Shown here one piece after another: positions 20,119 to 32,340 of a DNA stretch of 64,000 nucleotides (its first letter is position 1; every line of letters begins with the position of its first letter). A program made the translations under genes and the position numbers. The notes beneath the pieces are model-generated. The model was not told where the DNA came from and did not search any database. It saw nothing but the letters and a program-made list of their open reading frames with translations. The stretch is from Ziziphus jujuba (lineage: Eukaryota > Streptophyta > Magnoliopsida > Rosales > Rhamnaceae): the NCBI RefSeq assembly GCF_031755915.1, contig NC_083389.1, positions 2,720,001 to 2,784,000 on the forward strand. The letters run 5' to 3'.

Positions 20119-21259
20119 TGATGTGATTCCGCCCGAGCCCGCTCAATCGATAACCCGCTGGGGTGCTGACTCGACACGGATGAAGACTAGGCCAATCACA
20201 AGAGCTCAAATTAAGAGATTTAAGGACAACCTGGGAGTATTTATACAGGGGGTAATCAATCTCAACAGAGCTTGTCCATACTTGAAGATACAAAGCCTAT
20301 TCTAAGCATCCAAGTGGTGGAAGCCGATATGGACCCAGGTGACAGTTTTGGTACATTTTTGGAGTCTGAGAAGCATGAAATGGTTCCAATGCTTTATGGG
20401 TTCAATAAATATGCCTAAGAGGTCATGGAATCAAGTTAAAGCAGCCTCAAATGCAATCAAAAAGGGCTTGTACGGACAGCTTCAACAATTTGGCCGAATT
20501 TGCTGTATTGCTTGCTTTACTGTATTTTACTGTATTAGCCTTTTCTTATTTTTCCAAGCATGGGCAACGTGTGGGCCTTCATATTCAGCTTATTTGGCAC
20601 CCTAAAAAGCATCTAGAAGCTGATTTGGAGCTCAATTTGGTCAAAGATTGGTCAAAGTCAACCTAGTCAATAAGCTAGTATTATAGTTTCCTAATTTGAT
20701 TCTACTTTTTGTTTTAGGAAACTTCCATTACTTTTTAGTTTTTATTTATATATTTGGTTGACAAATAAGTTTAGGAAAGTTATTAATTTATTATTTCCAT
20801 TGTAAATTAATTAATTCCTCATTCAAAATAAAGGAATTAATTAATAAAATTTAGTTTAGGAAACTTAGTTTAGGACATATTAGAATTCGGCCAAGTTTCC
20901 TAATTCCTATAGGAGTCCGGTTTTGAATTAATTTTTTAGGGTTTATTTTGTTTCTTTCAAAGCCTATTTAAAGGCTTATTTTTGAATAAGAAAAAACTTT
21001 GATTCGATTAAGAAAATATTTGTGAGATTAATTATCTCTTTGTTCTTTGAGAACACCTAAAACACCATTAGAGAATTGGTTGTTTTAGCTTGACTTATCA
21101 ATAGGTTTTCCATCCCCTATTGTGGCGTCTACATTATACCAAGGTTTCTAACCACAAGTTGGTTAGGGGTTGAGGTCCATTTCATTAGAACTTGAACTTA
21201 ATCAAGATCCAGGCTAATATAATACGGGTTCAGGAGCAGGTCGTCCTAGGTTCGTATCA
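20119..21259 (+). repeat. 3' LTR of the young gypsy element (1,141 bp)
   Basis: Begins TGATGTGATTCCGCCCGAGC and ends CCTAGGTTCGTATCA. The Pol frame enters from upstream without interruption and ends at a TAA about 60 codons inside the LTR, after [28 protein letters not shown] lies at 20965-20972. Confidence 0.93.
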
Positions 21260-22879
21260 GCGTGCTTCGTTCCCCTTTCCAACTGATGTGGGATGTTACA
21301 AATTACACAGTTTATCACTAGACTGCTTTGTGACAAGTCTATCAAGGCAAACATAAAATGATCTAATTTTGCCACCTAAATTCTAAAATGGACAAAAATG
21401 GCCCTCACCTGATAAATTAGCTGTGTAGTAGTTGCCCAAATTTGTTGTAGTGTATGTGATAAACTTAACCAAGCACTAGCAACACTTAACATTGCAGACA
21501 ACTCAAATCCAAACTTCTATGAAGATTCGGGTGCCACTGCACACATGACAAATGACAATGGTAAAATACGTAATTCTTATCCTTATAAAGGTAGTGATAG
21601 TACATATGTCGGCAACGGGAATAGCCTTGCAATATCTCACATTGGTAATGCTAAACCGAAAACTAAAAATGGATTTTAAGATCTTCAAAATGTTCTTGTA
21701 GTTCCAGAATTGAAAAAGAACCTCTTATCAATTAGCCAACTAACAACGGATAATGATTGTATTTTTGAATTCTCATCCAATGGTTTTATGATAAAGGATT
21801 GCAATCAAAGAATCATAGCAATGGTGTACAAGAAGGGAAAGCTGTACGTTCTGAATAAAGGAAAGCATCATGCTTTAAGTGCAACAAACACCTCGGCAAA
21901 TCCTTGGCACCAACACGTGGGACATCCCAGTTTAAAGGCCTTAAAAAGTTTACATTCCAATAATGTTATTAATGTTTCCAGTTGGACAATTTAAGTTTAG
22001 CATTCATACTAGTTGTCTATTAGGGAAAAGCTGCAAACTTCCTTTTTCTTTATCTAATAAAATTTCATTGTTTCCTTTGGATCCATTTTGATATTTGGAA
22101 GCACCAACATTTTCCACACAAAAATACCATTTCTATGTTGCTTTCATTGATGATTATTCCAGGTACACTTGGCTATTTCCTTTATGTAAAAAAATCAGAA
22201 TGTTTTGAATGTTTCCTCAAATTTCAAAGAATGGTAGAGAACCAATTCAACAGACGAATTAAAATTCTTCAGATTGATGAAGGAGGTAAGCTTATATCTT
22301 CAACATTTAAAGGTCAATTAGGTAAGCATGGGATTGTTCATCAAATGTCCGGTCTAGAAACCTCAGAACAAAATGGGGTTGCGGATAGGAAACACAGGCA
22401 TGTGGTGGAAATGGATCTAACTATGATGTTCCATGTAATGTACCCATGAAACTATGGGTGGAATCTTTCTTAACTGCAATTTTTCTCATTAACATATTAC
22501 CTTCATCTATTTTAAAAACTGAAACCCCATGTTTTTGTCTCCTTCAAAGGCATCCAAATTATCAAAGTTTAAGAGTCTTTGGTTGCAGGTGCTACCCTTA
22601 TGTTTGGAATTATGCAGTAAATAAATTTTCAAAGAAAACTTTTCCTTGCATCTTCATTGGATACAGCTCCCAACATATAGGATTTTGTTGTTTCCATCCA
22701 ACAACCAATAGGGTCTACATCAATAGGCATGTTGTTTTTGACGAACAATATTTTCCATACTTATCTACCATATTAACTCATAAAAACATCTTGAGCTTGT
22801 TAATTTTCTAGAAAAGAACTTAGAAGACACAGCGCTTAATGTTCCTGATTGCCTTTATCCATTTACCACATCGTGGAAC

Positions 22880-23994
22880 TGATGCGAATCCACCCGAGAC
22901 TGCTCGACCGACAACCCACTAGGGTGCTGACCCATTACAAATGAAGGTGGGACCGATCACTAGGGCCCAAGCTAAGAAGTTCAAGGACAACCTTGTTGTC
23001 TTCATACAAGGAATAAGTCATAGTCAAGAGGGGTTGGCCACATCTAAAGAACAAAGGCCTGTTTTACTCATACAAGCAATAGAAGCCAAAACAGGGTCGG
23101 GTGACATTTTTCGTGATAATAAGGAGGCCGGGTTGTATGAATTGGAACCCCATCTTTATGGGTTCAATTCATATGGAGGATGAGTCATAGAAACCAGCCA
23201 AAGCAGCTTCAAAGCTGACCAACAAGGTGGTTTGCGCACAAGGAGGAGGAAAGGCCGGATTTGCTGTATTCATTGCTGGCTTTACTGTATTTTACTATAT
23301 TAGCCTTTTCTCATACTTCCAAGCAAGGGCAACGTGAGGAACTTGAAAATAAGCTTATTTGGCATCGTACAAAGCATATTGAAGCTGATTTGGAGCTCAC
23401 TTTGGTCAAAGATTGGTCAAAGTCAATTTAGTCAAAAAGCTAGTATTTTAGTTTCCTAATTTTATTCTATTTTTTGTTTTAGGAAACTACCATTATTTTT
23501 AGTTTCTATTTATTTATTTTCTGGACAAATAAGATTAGGAAAGTTATTATTTTATTATTTTCATTGTAAATTAATTAATTCCTAATTCAAAATAATGGAA
23601 TTAATTAATCCAAATTAGATTAGGAAAAGGAAAGTTTCGGCCAAGGTAGACTTCTTCATTGTGTGGCCGGTTTTTCCTAGGGTTTTTAGGGTTTATTTTG
23701 TTTCTTTCAAAGCCTATTTAAAGGCTTATTTTTCATTAATAAGACAACTTTAAAACTTTGATTTGATTAAAAAAATACTTGTGAGATTACCTAAAACACC
23801 ATTGGAGAATTGGTTGTTTTAGTTTGACTTATCAATAGGTTTTCCATCCCCTATTACGGCATCTACATTATACCAAGGTTTCTAACCACAGGTTGGTTAG
23901 GGGTTGAGGTCCATCCCATTAGAACTTGAACTTAATTAAAGATCTGGGCTAATATAATACAGGTTTAGGAGCAGGTCGTCCTAGGTTCGTATCA
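22880..23994 (+). mobile_element. Solo LTR of CRM-like gypsy element in the copia copy
   Basis: A 1,115-bp LTR starting TGATGCGAATCCACCCGAG and ending CCTAGGTTCGTATCA, with perfect target duplication GGAAC (22875-22879, 23995-23999). An 80-codon frame inside (22941-23183) is the Pol tail [20 protein letters not shown], not a separate gene. Its sequence is closer to the LTR at 50165-51280 than to that at 20119, so more than one subfamily is present. Confidence 0.93.
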
Positions 23995-24768
23995 GGAACC
24001 CCATATTAGATTCTTCTCCAAGAAATTCAACTCCCATATGTACAACCCATACACATAGTGAACTAATAGACAAATCTAAAAACTCATACCCTGTAACACA
24101 CACAAACAAAGAAGACTAGACCTTCTAAAAAACTCCAACACATGAAAACGGTGAATTAGCACGAACTACATATCATAATATCTCTCAAATAACACCTGAA
24201 ACATTATAGAGAAGTTAAAAGAATACTAAGATATCTCAAGGGTACCATCATGTATGGGTTACATTTTCTATCTCAAAGTTCCTTCAACTTGACAAGATAC
24301 TACGATGCGGACCGGACAGGCTGTCCAACCACAAGACAAAGCATGAGTGGCTATTGCATCTTTCTTGGTGCGAATTGCTTCTCTTGGTCTCCAAGAAGCA
24401 ACCAACAATAGCTTGTTCCAGCATTGAGGCTGAATATCAAGCTATGGCAATAGCAACAACAGAAATAAGATGGCTTACCTACATGCTAAGAGACATTGGC
24501 ATAGCTCTATACAGACAACCTCACCTACTGTGTGACAAACTTTACACATGACCATTAATCCTATTTTACATGGACAAATGAAGCACATTCAGATCGATTA
24601 GCACTGTTTCAGAGAAAAAGTAGAAGTTGGATAGCTCATCAGTCGCTATATCCTTTCACATTTACAAGTTACAAATATACAAATGAAGCCACTTTCGGGA
24701 GCAATCTTTCAACTATTAAGGAATAAGCTTGGAGTTCATATAGCACCTTCTCCAAGCTTTAAGGGGCC

Positions 24769-25098
24769 TGATAAAGAATAAAAGAAGTCAAACACAAACA
24801 TATCCACTGCATTAACATCATCAACAACTATGATTGCTCGATCATAAAAAAAGCAACGTTCACTTTCTAAGTCAAGAGATTTCTCATATGGCAAGACTTA
24901 CAAGATTTCCATTGACAACAAATGCCTTTAAGACATTAGTTTACCTCTTTTAATATTTTTGAATTTTTTCTAACATAGGAAGATGTTAATTAGCTTCCTT
25001 TTTTGCTCAAAACCACACCTTTATAAATTCTATCCATTCTGTAAAGCTTAAATACACAAAATAATACACACAGTTAGTTACCTTCTTCAATTCGGGCA
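24769..25098 (+). repeat. 3' LTR of the copia element (about 330 bp)
   Basis: A purine tract AAGGGG precedes TGATAAAGAATAAAAGAAG, immediately after the RNase H C-terminus (NKLGVHIAPSPSL), as expected for a copia 3' LTR. A TATAAATT box lies near 25022. I place the end at the CA of TTCGGGCA because the following sequence aligns to the 3' end of the jasmonate-type gene copy. No 5' LTR is available to confirm it. Confidence 0.6.
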
Positions 25099-27229
25099 GT
25101 ACTGCAAAAGCAACAACTAGGTTGCCAGCTAGCACTGGTCATATATATAAGTAATAAGCAAGCATGCATGCATGTATTGTATGTGGAATAATGCCATGAT
25201 ATGCATATTATCATGGCCTTTTAGGTTATTGTATATTGAGACTGCCTTGCTAATGCAGTCATAATTAATATGTATGTATGTAAGTATGGTGCCATTACAG
25301 TTTATGATATGGCAACTTTATATTACTTTTATTAATGCTATGGTCTTTCAAATGAAATATTATTAAATTGTGTTATCCTATGGTCTGCAAATATTTTAAG
25401 AACCAATTTTACTTATGCATGTAACTAGGGGTGGACCCTTGAGGGCAAAGTTTTTTTTTTTAAAAAAAAAAAATACAATAAAAAATTGTAATATACAATG
25501 TTAATTGATCATAAGGAAAAATAAAAATAAAAACCACATATTTTAAATTTAACAAAACCATATAAAAATACATGCAATAAATATAATCACTTATTTAAAA
25601 TAATTTTCCGATTTTTCTTTTAATTTTTATTAACAACTTTTTATTTTTTTATGGATCATTTTTTATTTTATTTTTTTGTTGAATAACAAAGATGTATAAT
25701 TTATAGTTGCTGAACAAAGATATGTACATATATAATTGATACTTTAGTAAGAAATATATTATTTTAGTATATTTTTGTTTATATCATGTTTTTTTTTTTT
25801 GTGTTTAAAAATAGTATAAAAGTTTATATGAGATACTTTTAGTTGATAAACTACTTACATCTATCACTTAAAAATTATAAATTTAAATTAGTGAAAAAAA
25901 ATATTTTAAATAATTAAAAGGAACACAGTGTAAGACGGATGAAAATTATAACTTATTTTCTTCGACACCTCACAAGCATGCACTTCACTGCTCCTCTAGC
26001 ACTCCATAATTTAATATGACATGTATTAAATTTTTCTTCCACATTGCGGATGTCATGTACCGTGACATCACGTACCAATTGGAAATTAAGTTGCTACAGA
26101 TAAGAATAAAAGAAAGTACTAGGGAGTCTGCAATGCTCTAGAGCGAACAAATTTTATTTTTATTTAATTAATCTTAGTATCATATTTTATTAGCTAATTT
26201 GTTGACGCAACTATCTCAAAAACTTATATAAAGTAGTTAAATTAATTTAAACATGCTATCGTCAATTGAAAAAGTACTATATCTAGATTTAGATATGAAA
26301 ACAAAAATAAATAAATAAATAAAAATAAAATATATGTATAGATCATTATTTTTTATTTTGAATATAGAAGTGCATAATTTTTAGTTTCTGGACCGCAGTA
26401 TATATGTATGAAATTGATATTTCATTAAAAAGAATATTATTTTAATATATTTTTATTCATAATATCTATATTTTTTATTTAAAATAGTATAAAATGTTAA
26501 ATAATCAATTGATAAATTATTTATATTTATAATTTAAAAATTATAAATTTAAAATATGCAAGAAGGAGAAATTATTATAAATAATTAAAAGGGACACTCT
26601 GAGACGGGAGAAAAATTCTAACATATTTTCTTGGACATTAATCACCACACCTCACATGCATGCACTCCACTGCTCCTCTAGCATGCCATAATTTTAACAT
26701 ATCCTGTTGGACACTACTCACTACACCTCACATATATGCGGTCCATTGGTCCTCTGGTACTAATTTTAACATAATTTTTCAATTTAATTAATCTGAGCAT
26801 CATATTTCAATACCTAATTTGTCGATGCAACCATCTCAAAAACTTATACAAAGTAATTAAATTATTTTATCATGCAGCGTCACCTAAAAATGTATTGTAT
26901 CTAAAAACAAGTTATCAAAAAATGAAATATATCTTCCGTACGTTTTTTTTAGTTGGTTCTTTGTTAGGAAAGATAGATTTTTTTCTTTTAATAAAAAAGA
27001 TGTATAATTTATAGTTGTCGAACAACGTACGTATGTATATAATTGATATTTTAGTAAAAAGGATATTATTTTAATAGACTTTTATTCACCATATGTATAA
27101 TCTTTGTTTAAAAATAATATAAGATACCATGATATGCATATTATCATAGCCTTTTATGTCAACTTAATCATATGTTGAGGCTGCCTTGCTGATGCAGCAA
27201 TAATGAATATGTATTTATGGTTAGTTGGT
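25099..27229. repeat. Duplicated 3' flank of the jasmonate-type gene, two partial units
   Basis: 25099-25440 (ACAACTAGGTTGCCAGCTAG..., TATCATGGCCTTTTAGG, GCTGCCTTGCTAATGCAGTC-like) matches the sequence after the jasmonate-type exon at 62560-62870, including the last codons and stop. 25440-26150 matches 62850-63560. 26560-27229 matches 60590-61200. Similarity runs over hundreds of bases with many small differences, indicating old segmental duplications. No coding exon remains here. Confidence 0.65.
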
Positions 27230-28359
27230 TGATACAAACCTAGGTCGACTCACTCCTAAACCATATTATACTAGTCCGGATCGAAATTAAGTTCAAATTC
27301 TAATGGTCACCTTAACCCCTAATCAACTTGTGACTAGAAACCTTGGTATATGATGAAGACGCCATAATAGGTGATGGGTGTCATATTGATAAGTCAAACT
27401 AAAACATTTGATCTCTATTAAGTTTTTTAGGTGTTCAAAGAGAACAAAGAAAATTCTTCTCACAAATGATTTTTGAATAATAATCTAAAATGTTTTCTCA
27501 TTGAAAAATAAGCCCTTAAATAGGCTAGGGTTTATAAAACAAAAACCCTAAATCACATTAGGAAAATCGGCCATAGCTTCAGGAAACATGATGTGGGTGA
27601 ATTTCCTTTACTTTTCTAATCTAATGTATTAATTAATTTCTTTATTTTGAATTAGGAATTAATTAATTTAGAACCAAAATAATAAAGTTCTAGCTTTCCT
27701 AAAGTAATTTGTCCAGCAAATAAATAAATAAATAATGAAAATAAAGACTATTTCCTAAAACAAAAGTCAAAGTTTCAAATTAGGAAACTAGTTGACTAGT
27801 TTGTCAAATAAGCTATTTTTGACTAACCACCAGCTAGTTTATACACCAAATCAGCTCCAATATGCCATGTAGGATGCCAAATAGGATTAATATAGGTTCC
27901 CATACATTTCCCTTGATTGGAATAAGGCAAACTTGCTTGATTCACAAGAAAGGTCAAAGTCAGCGCCAAAACCATGCATTTTCGGCCAAATTGAACCCCA
28001 TATGCAAATGCCTCATTTGAATAGCTTCAGTTCTGCCTTGACATAATTCCATGGTTCCTTGTTGAGTTTAATCATGTTCACAACTTAACAAAGTAATCCT
28101 TTGCTATCTGGAACCCTTGGATGCACCAAAACAGCTTGTCAAGTCCATTTCCGCCTTCATAACTTAGATGGATAAGACAAGCTTTGGATCTTCAGGTTTT
28201 ACCATGCCCTCTTGAGATTTAATCACACTTTGAATGAAGCTAACTAGATTATCCTTAAATCTCTTCACTTGCACCCTTGTTATTCGCCTCGTCTTCAATT
28301 GTATCGGATCAGCTCCTCAACGGGTAGTTGGTTGTACGGGTACAGGCGGATTCTCATCA
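27230..28359 (-). repeat. 3' LTR of the minus-strand fusion element
   Basis: On the plus strand it starts TGATACAAACCTAGGTCG and ends GGCGGATTCTCATCA. It is preceded (minus strand) by the purine tract CAAGAGGATGGGAA. The Pol tail reads through into it. Sequence is visibly more diverged than the other LTRs. Confidence 0.88.
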
Positions 28360-31300
28360 TTCCCATCCTCTTGAAAAGGAGTTGCCCTCAAATCAAAATC
28401 ATTACCTGCAGAAAATGCAGATAAATCAACAACATTAAAGGTAGCACTCACATTATATTCACCTAGTAAGTCAAGTTTATAAGCATTTTCATTGATCCTC
28501 TCCAAGACTTAAAAATGTCCATCCCCTCGAGGCATAAGTTTTGACTTTCATTGTTTCAGAAACCTTTCCTTTCTTAAGTGCAACCAAACCCAATCTTCTA
28601 GATCAAACACTATCACAACAAATCCTAGAAATACAAGCTCATTTTTGTAAAAATTACAAATTTTGATATTACAAACAATCTTTCGTTCCTAAGTACTTCT
28701 AAAACTAACCTAAGATGTCCTACATGATCATTTAAATTTCGGCTATATACAAGAATATCATCAAAGTAAAGAACCACAAATTTTCCAATGAATGGATGCA
28801 TGACATGGTTCATTAATCTCATGAAAGTGCTAAATGCATCAGTTAAACTAAAAGGCTTTACTAGCCACTCATGCAAACCATACTTAGGCTTAAATTTGGT
28901 TTTCCATTCATCCCCCTCTTTCATCCTAATTTGATGATACCCACTCCTAAGATCAATTTTAGAAAACATGCATACACTATACAATTCATCAAGTATATCA
29001 TCTAATCTATGAATATGATGCCTATACTTAATGGTTATATTATTAATGGCCCTACAATCTACACACATGCACCATGAACCATCTTTCTTAGGCACTAATA
29101 AAACAGGGACAACACATGGACTCATGCTTTCTCTAATGTAACTTTTTTCAAGCAATTCACTGACCTAGCTTTGTAGCTCCCTTGTCTCCTCGGGATTACT
29201 TCTATATGCAGGCCTATTAGGAAATGCAGTTTCAGGAATAAAATCAATTTGATAGTCAACCCCTCGAAGAGGTGGTAAACCATTAGGAATTTCCTCCAAA
29301 AAGACATCATTAAAGTCCTGCAAAAAAGAAGAAATAGAACTTGGCAATTCAAAGCGCTTTTAAGCTTAGCTTGATAATTTAGATAAACATCTTTATAAAT
29401 CATGACCGGAAATGATTTATTACTTAAAGTTTCCTTTTTAACCTCACCTAAACTAAGATAAAAAATTTTCTTTTTCTCCTCTTTTCTCTCTTTTTCTTTA
29501 CCTCTCTCGGCCACCACTATTTTTCCCTCATTCTCGACTTTCTCACCATTTTTCTCTCTCTCGGGTTCATCTTTCCTTTTCCCCTCAAATTCAATTTTTG
29601 AAGACTTACCTTGGATGGATGAGTCGGCCTTACGTCCCTTCACAAATGGTGAAGCTGTGGGTGTCATGCTTGCTTTGTCCTTGAGCGTTTGGCTCCCTCC
29701 TTTGTTGCATTTGAAGTTGGTCTCTAAATACTTCCTTTGGAGTTAATGACTCCAGCTTAATCTTACTTCCCTTAAATTTAAATACAATGGAATTCTCTCT
29801 ACCATAATGTATGGTATTTTTATCAAATTGCCATGGCCTACCCAATAAAATATGGCCAGCATGCATGGGAACAATATCACATAAAACAACATCCACATAT
29901 TTATCAATGCTGAATTTTACCTTGGCTTGTTTGTTTACTTTCATCTTACCACTATCATTAAGCCATTGTAACTATATGGTTGGGGGATGTTTAATGGTTA
30001 TTAACCCTAATTTCTCAACTACCACATTACTAATTATATTAGCACAACTTCCACTATCAATTATCATACTACAAATGTTACCTTGTATTTCACATCAAGT
30101 ATAGAAGATGTTTTCTCTTTGGGTTTGATCTTCATCTTTATACATGGTTAGAACCTTCCTTACTACCATGCTTAGTTCAAATTTTGAGGCTTTAAGTGTC
30201 TTGGGTTCTTCATGTTCTTCATCAACAAATTCGGTCTCTTCCCCCGATTCTTCACTTTCGGACTCCAACTCTCCATTGCCTTTCAGCACCATTATTCTTT
30301 GATTTGGACATTGATTGGCAATATGTCCTTGACCCTGGCACTTAAAACAAATAATGTCACGAGTTCTAAAAGGTCTAGAATCAAGCTTACTACTCGATTT
30401 AGATGCTAGTGGGTGTTTGGCCAGGTTGTCTTTCCTTAGCCGGTTGGAGCTCTCTTCACCATGTTTTAGTTTTGGCTTTGTGTTATATGTGGGATTCCTT
30501 CTCCAAACACTTGAATTAGGTCTCCTACTGCTGGAAACTACTCCAAACCATGAGCTTATACCCTTATTCTTGAATTGGTTCTCAATTTTAATGGCCACAT
30601 GTAACATCTCTTCCAATTGTACATACTGCTGTATTCCACTTGGTTGGCTATCCCTCGATTCAAACCTCCCAAAAACCTTGCCATGGTTGCCTCCCGATCC
30701 TCATTCATGCTCAACCTCATCATGAGCATCTCCATCTCCTTGTAGTAGTCCTCCACAGTCCTACTTGCTTGTGATAATGATTGAAGCTTTTGATACAGCA
30801 ACCTATGGTAATGAGTCGGCGTAAATCTCTTTCTCGTGGCTCCTTTCATTTGTTGCTAAGTTGTAATTAATTCATCGCCAACTCTCCTTCGGGTACCTTG
30901 CTCATTATTCCATCATTGGAGGGCATAATGTCCAAATTCCAAAGTGGCCAATTTAAATTTCTTTGCTTCGGAATAGTTGTGGTAATCGAATATCATCTCC
31001 ATATACTCCTCCCACTCTAAGTAAGCCTCCAGATTGTTCTTTCCCATAAAAGGTGCTATGTTGACCTTAATATTTCCAAGATCATCATCTTCCTCCCTAA
31101 CTTGTCTCCCACGGGTTTGCCTTCCTTGGAGTGCAAAAATATCTTCAAACACATCCTCTAGGTTATCTCCATAATTACCCCTTTCGAAGTCATCCCCATA
31201 ACGTCTGTGGCCTCCTCGACCTCGACCTTGGCCTCCATGACCTCGACCTCGGCCTCCATGAAATTCTTGCCTTGGGTTCGGTCCTCCTTGTGGTGTTTCT

Positions 31301-31488
31301 AACCTATCCATCCTTTGATCTAGGTGATCAAAGCGAGCATTTATCCTTTGAAGTTGTTCCAAAACCACCATTATGTCGGTAGGTTCACCTCCACTTTCTG
31401 TAACTCTAGAATCCTCTTTGAATCCCACGGATTCCTCTTCAATATTTCTTAATGAATCGCCTCCTATTTTTAATCTTGAATCAATCAT
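28360..31488 (-). pseudogene. Degenerate gag-pol with RT-integrase fusion
   Basis: The gag ATG is at 31488 (MIDSRLKIGG). Stops break it at about 30913 (a Trp codon) and 30860, and there is a frame change near 30615. The zinc knuckle CFKCQGQGHIANQCPN lies near 30350, and the protease keeps IIDSGSC near 30065. RT (29155-28625) shows [40 protein letters not shown] and the catalytic YFDDILVYS. After FLGFVV the frame switches straight to [18 protein letters not shown], the integrase C-terminal motif. The tail AYKLDLLGEYNVSATFNV then leads into the LTR. It is non-functional, and the junction is shared with the element at 14901-21259. Confidence 0.9.
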
Positions 31489-32340
31489 GTTTATAAAAAT
31501 AATGCAAAAAACCTTATTAAATTTACTTCCTCACGTGTTTCACTCAAACAGGGTCTCGACACTCGTGTTTGCATGCTAATTTTGGCTTTTATCCCTCTTT
31601 TAAGCTCATACTCTCTTACCTTTTTTTCATTCATAAGAATATCTCAAAGTTCTATTAAAACACACTCAAAATAGCAACTAAATCACAAGTATGCTCTAAT
31701 TAAACTTATCAACAAAACAGCAACTAAAACAAGCAAATACCAAGTGATTTGACAAAACCTAGTCTCGGTCAATCTAACCAAATCGAAGGTACAATTAACA
31801 AAGTAAATTTTTGGATTTAGCAAGAGATAAATCAAACTATTAAGGATCAATAATTCAAGGATAAAATCTGGAAATGAGATTTAAACAACGAACAAGAAAT
31901 AATTTGAATAAAATACGGAAAAGTTGTTGGTTGTAGTTCTTGTAATTTAAGTCTTTGTCTCAAATCCTTTAACAATTTTAATCCAAACAAATTTAGCACT
32001 CAAAATTCAAAATCTAGCAACCAAATATTGAACAAATAATCAACAACCCAGCAGTTACAATTGTGTTTTCTAAAAACAATCAATTTTCCAACAATAATCT
32101 ACCAAAACCAGCCTTTGCGCATAATTTTTTTTTTTTAATCGTTGTCTTTTGTTCCTTTTTTTTTTTTTTTTAAATCACTCCCAGAATATAAAAACCAACT
32201 CTAGTAGCAAGAAACAACACCAAAATTGCAATTCCAATGCCAAAATATCACCAAAGCCGATCCACTCTCCGAACAAAAACAAATTGCACAATTTTTAGGT
32301 TTTTGATGCAATATGACTTCAAATCTCTCTTTTTATTAAC

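Larger units (their letters stand above)
14901..21259 (+). mobile_element. CRM-like Ty3/gypsy retrotransposon, complete ends, pol deleted
   Basis: A 6.36-kb element with LTRs at both ends (14901-16045 and 20119-21259), perfect target duplication GCGTG (14896-14900, 21260-21264), primer site, leader, one long Gag-protease frame, a patchwork pol remnant and a purine-rich tract before the 3' LTR. The two LTRs differ by only a few substitutions and small indels over the first 450 bp I compared, so the insertion is recent. RT, RNase H and most of integrase are missing, so it must depend on proteins supplied in trans. Confidence 0.93.
14545..21300 (-). mobile_element. TRIM-type miniature LTR element, split by a nested gypsy element
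   Basis: Two direct copies of a about 180-bp sequence lie at 14545-14725 and 14756-14900 plus 21265-21300. Read on the minus strand each starts TGTAACATC and ends in TGTTACA. Between them (14726-14755) is only 30 bp, and its reverse complement contains GGTATCAGAGC, the initiator-Met tRNA primer site, right after the 5' LTR. This is the layout of a terminal-repeat retrotransposon in miniature. AATT flanks both ends (14541-14544, 21301-21304). The sequence resembles a TRIM family common in eudicots. It has no coding capacity and is interrupted by the element at 14901-21259. Confidence 0.75.
8753..21452. mobile_element. CACTA-like DNA transposon, left-truncated, heavily nested
   Basis: The right terminus at 21445-21452 is TTGTAGTG, the reverse complement of the CACTACAA end typical of plant CACTA (En/Spm) transposons. 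Subterminal-type motifs (TTTGTCAC, GTGACAAA, TTTGTAACTAAT) recur at 8753-9400, 10800-11180, 14440-14480 and 21300-21420. The sequence reads through across the nested insertions. The 3-bp duplication would be TAT (21453-21455), but the left end is lost against the 23S fragment. No transposase frame is seen, so it is a non-autonomous or gutted copy. It sits in a copia element on the right. Confidence 0.65.
21456..25098 (+). mobile_element. Ty1/copia element, 5'-truncated, RT-deleted, with a solo LTR inside
   Basis: Coding pieces appear in copia order: protease (FYEDSGATAHMTND, about 21513-21554), GAG-pre-integrase (NPWHQHVGHPSLKALKSL), integrase (AFIDDYSRYTWLFPL; QIDEGGK; TSEQNGVADRKHRHVVE) to about 22440, and the post-integrase region to about 22870. 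After the solo LTR, RNase H follows from about 24210 (VKRILRYLKGTIMYG, YYDADRTGCPTTRQSMSGYC, SSIEAEYQAMA) and ends near 24770. RT is missing, deleted near 24190. Stops and frameshifts abound. On the left it is cut by the CACTA terminus at 21452. Confidence 0.9.
27230..32340 (-). mobile_element. CRM-like gypsy element lacking its 5' LTR, with RT-integrase fusion
   Basis: Read right to left: leader (32340-31489), gag (31488-30095), protease (to about 29700), linker, RT (29350-28626), integrase C-terminus (28610-28360) and 3' LTR (28359-27230, 1,130 bp). The 5' LTR is missing: the leader breaks off at about 32340 against the satellite array. RT's end is fused directly to the integrase C-terminus, with RNase H and the integrase core lost. 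Confidence 0.9.

Noticed and set aside
22941..23183. Independent 80-codon gene
   Set aside because: It is the Pol C-terminal tail encoded inside a solo LTR; the same frame occurs in every LTR of the family.
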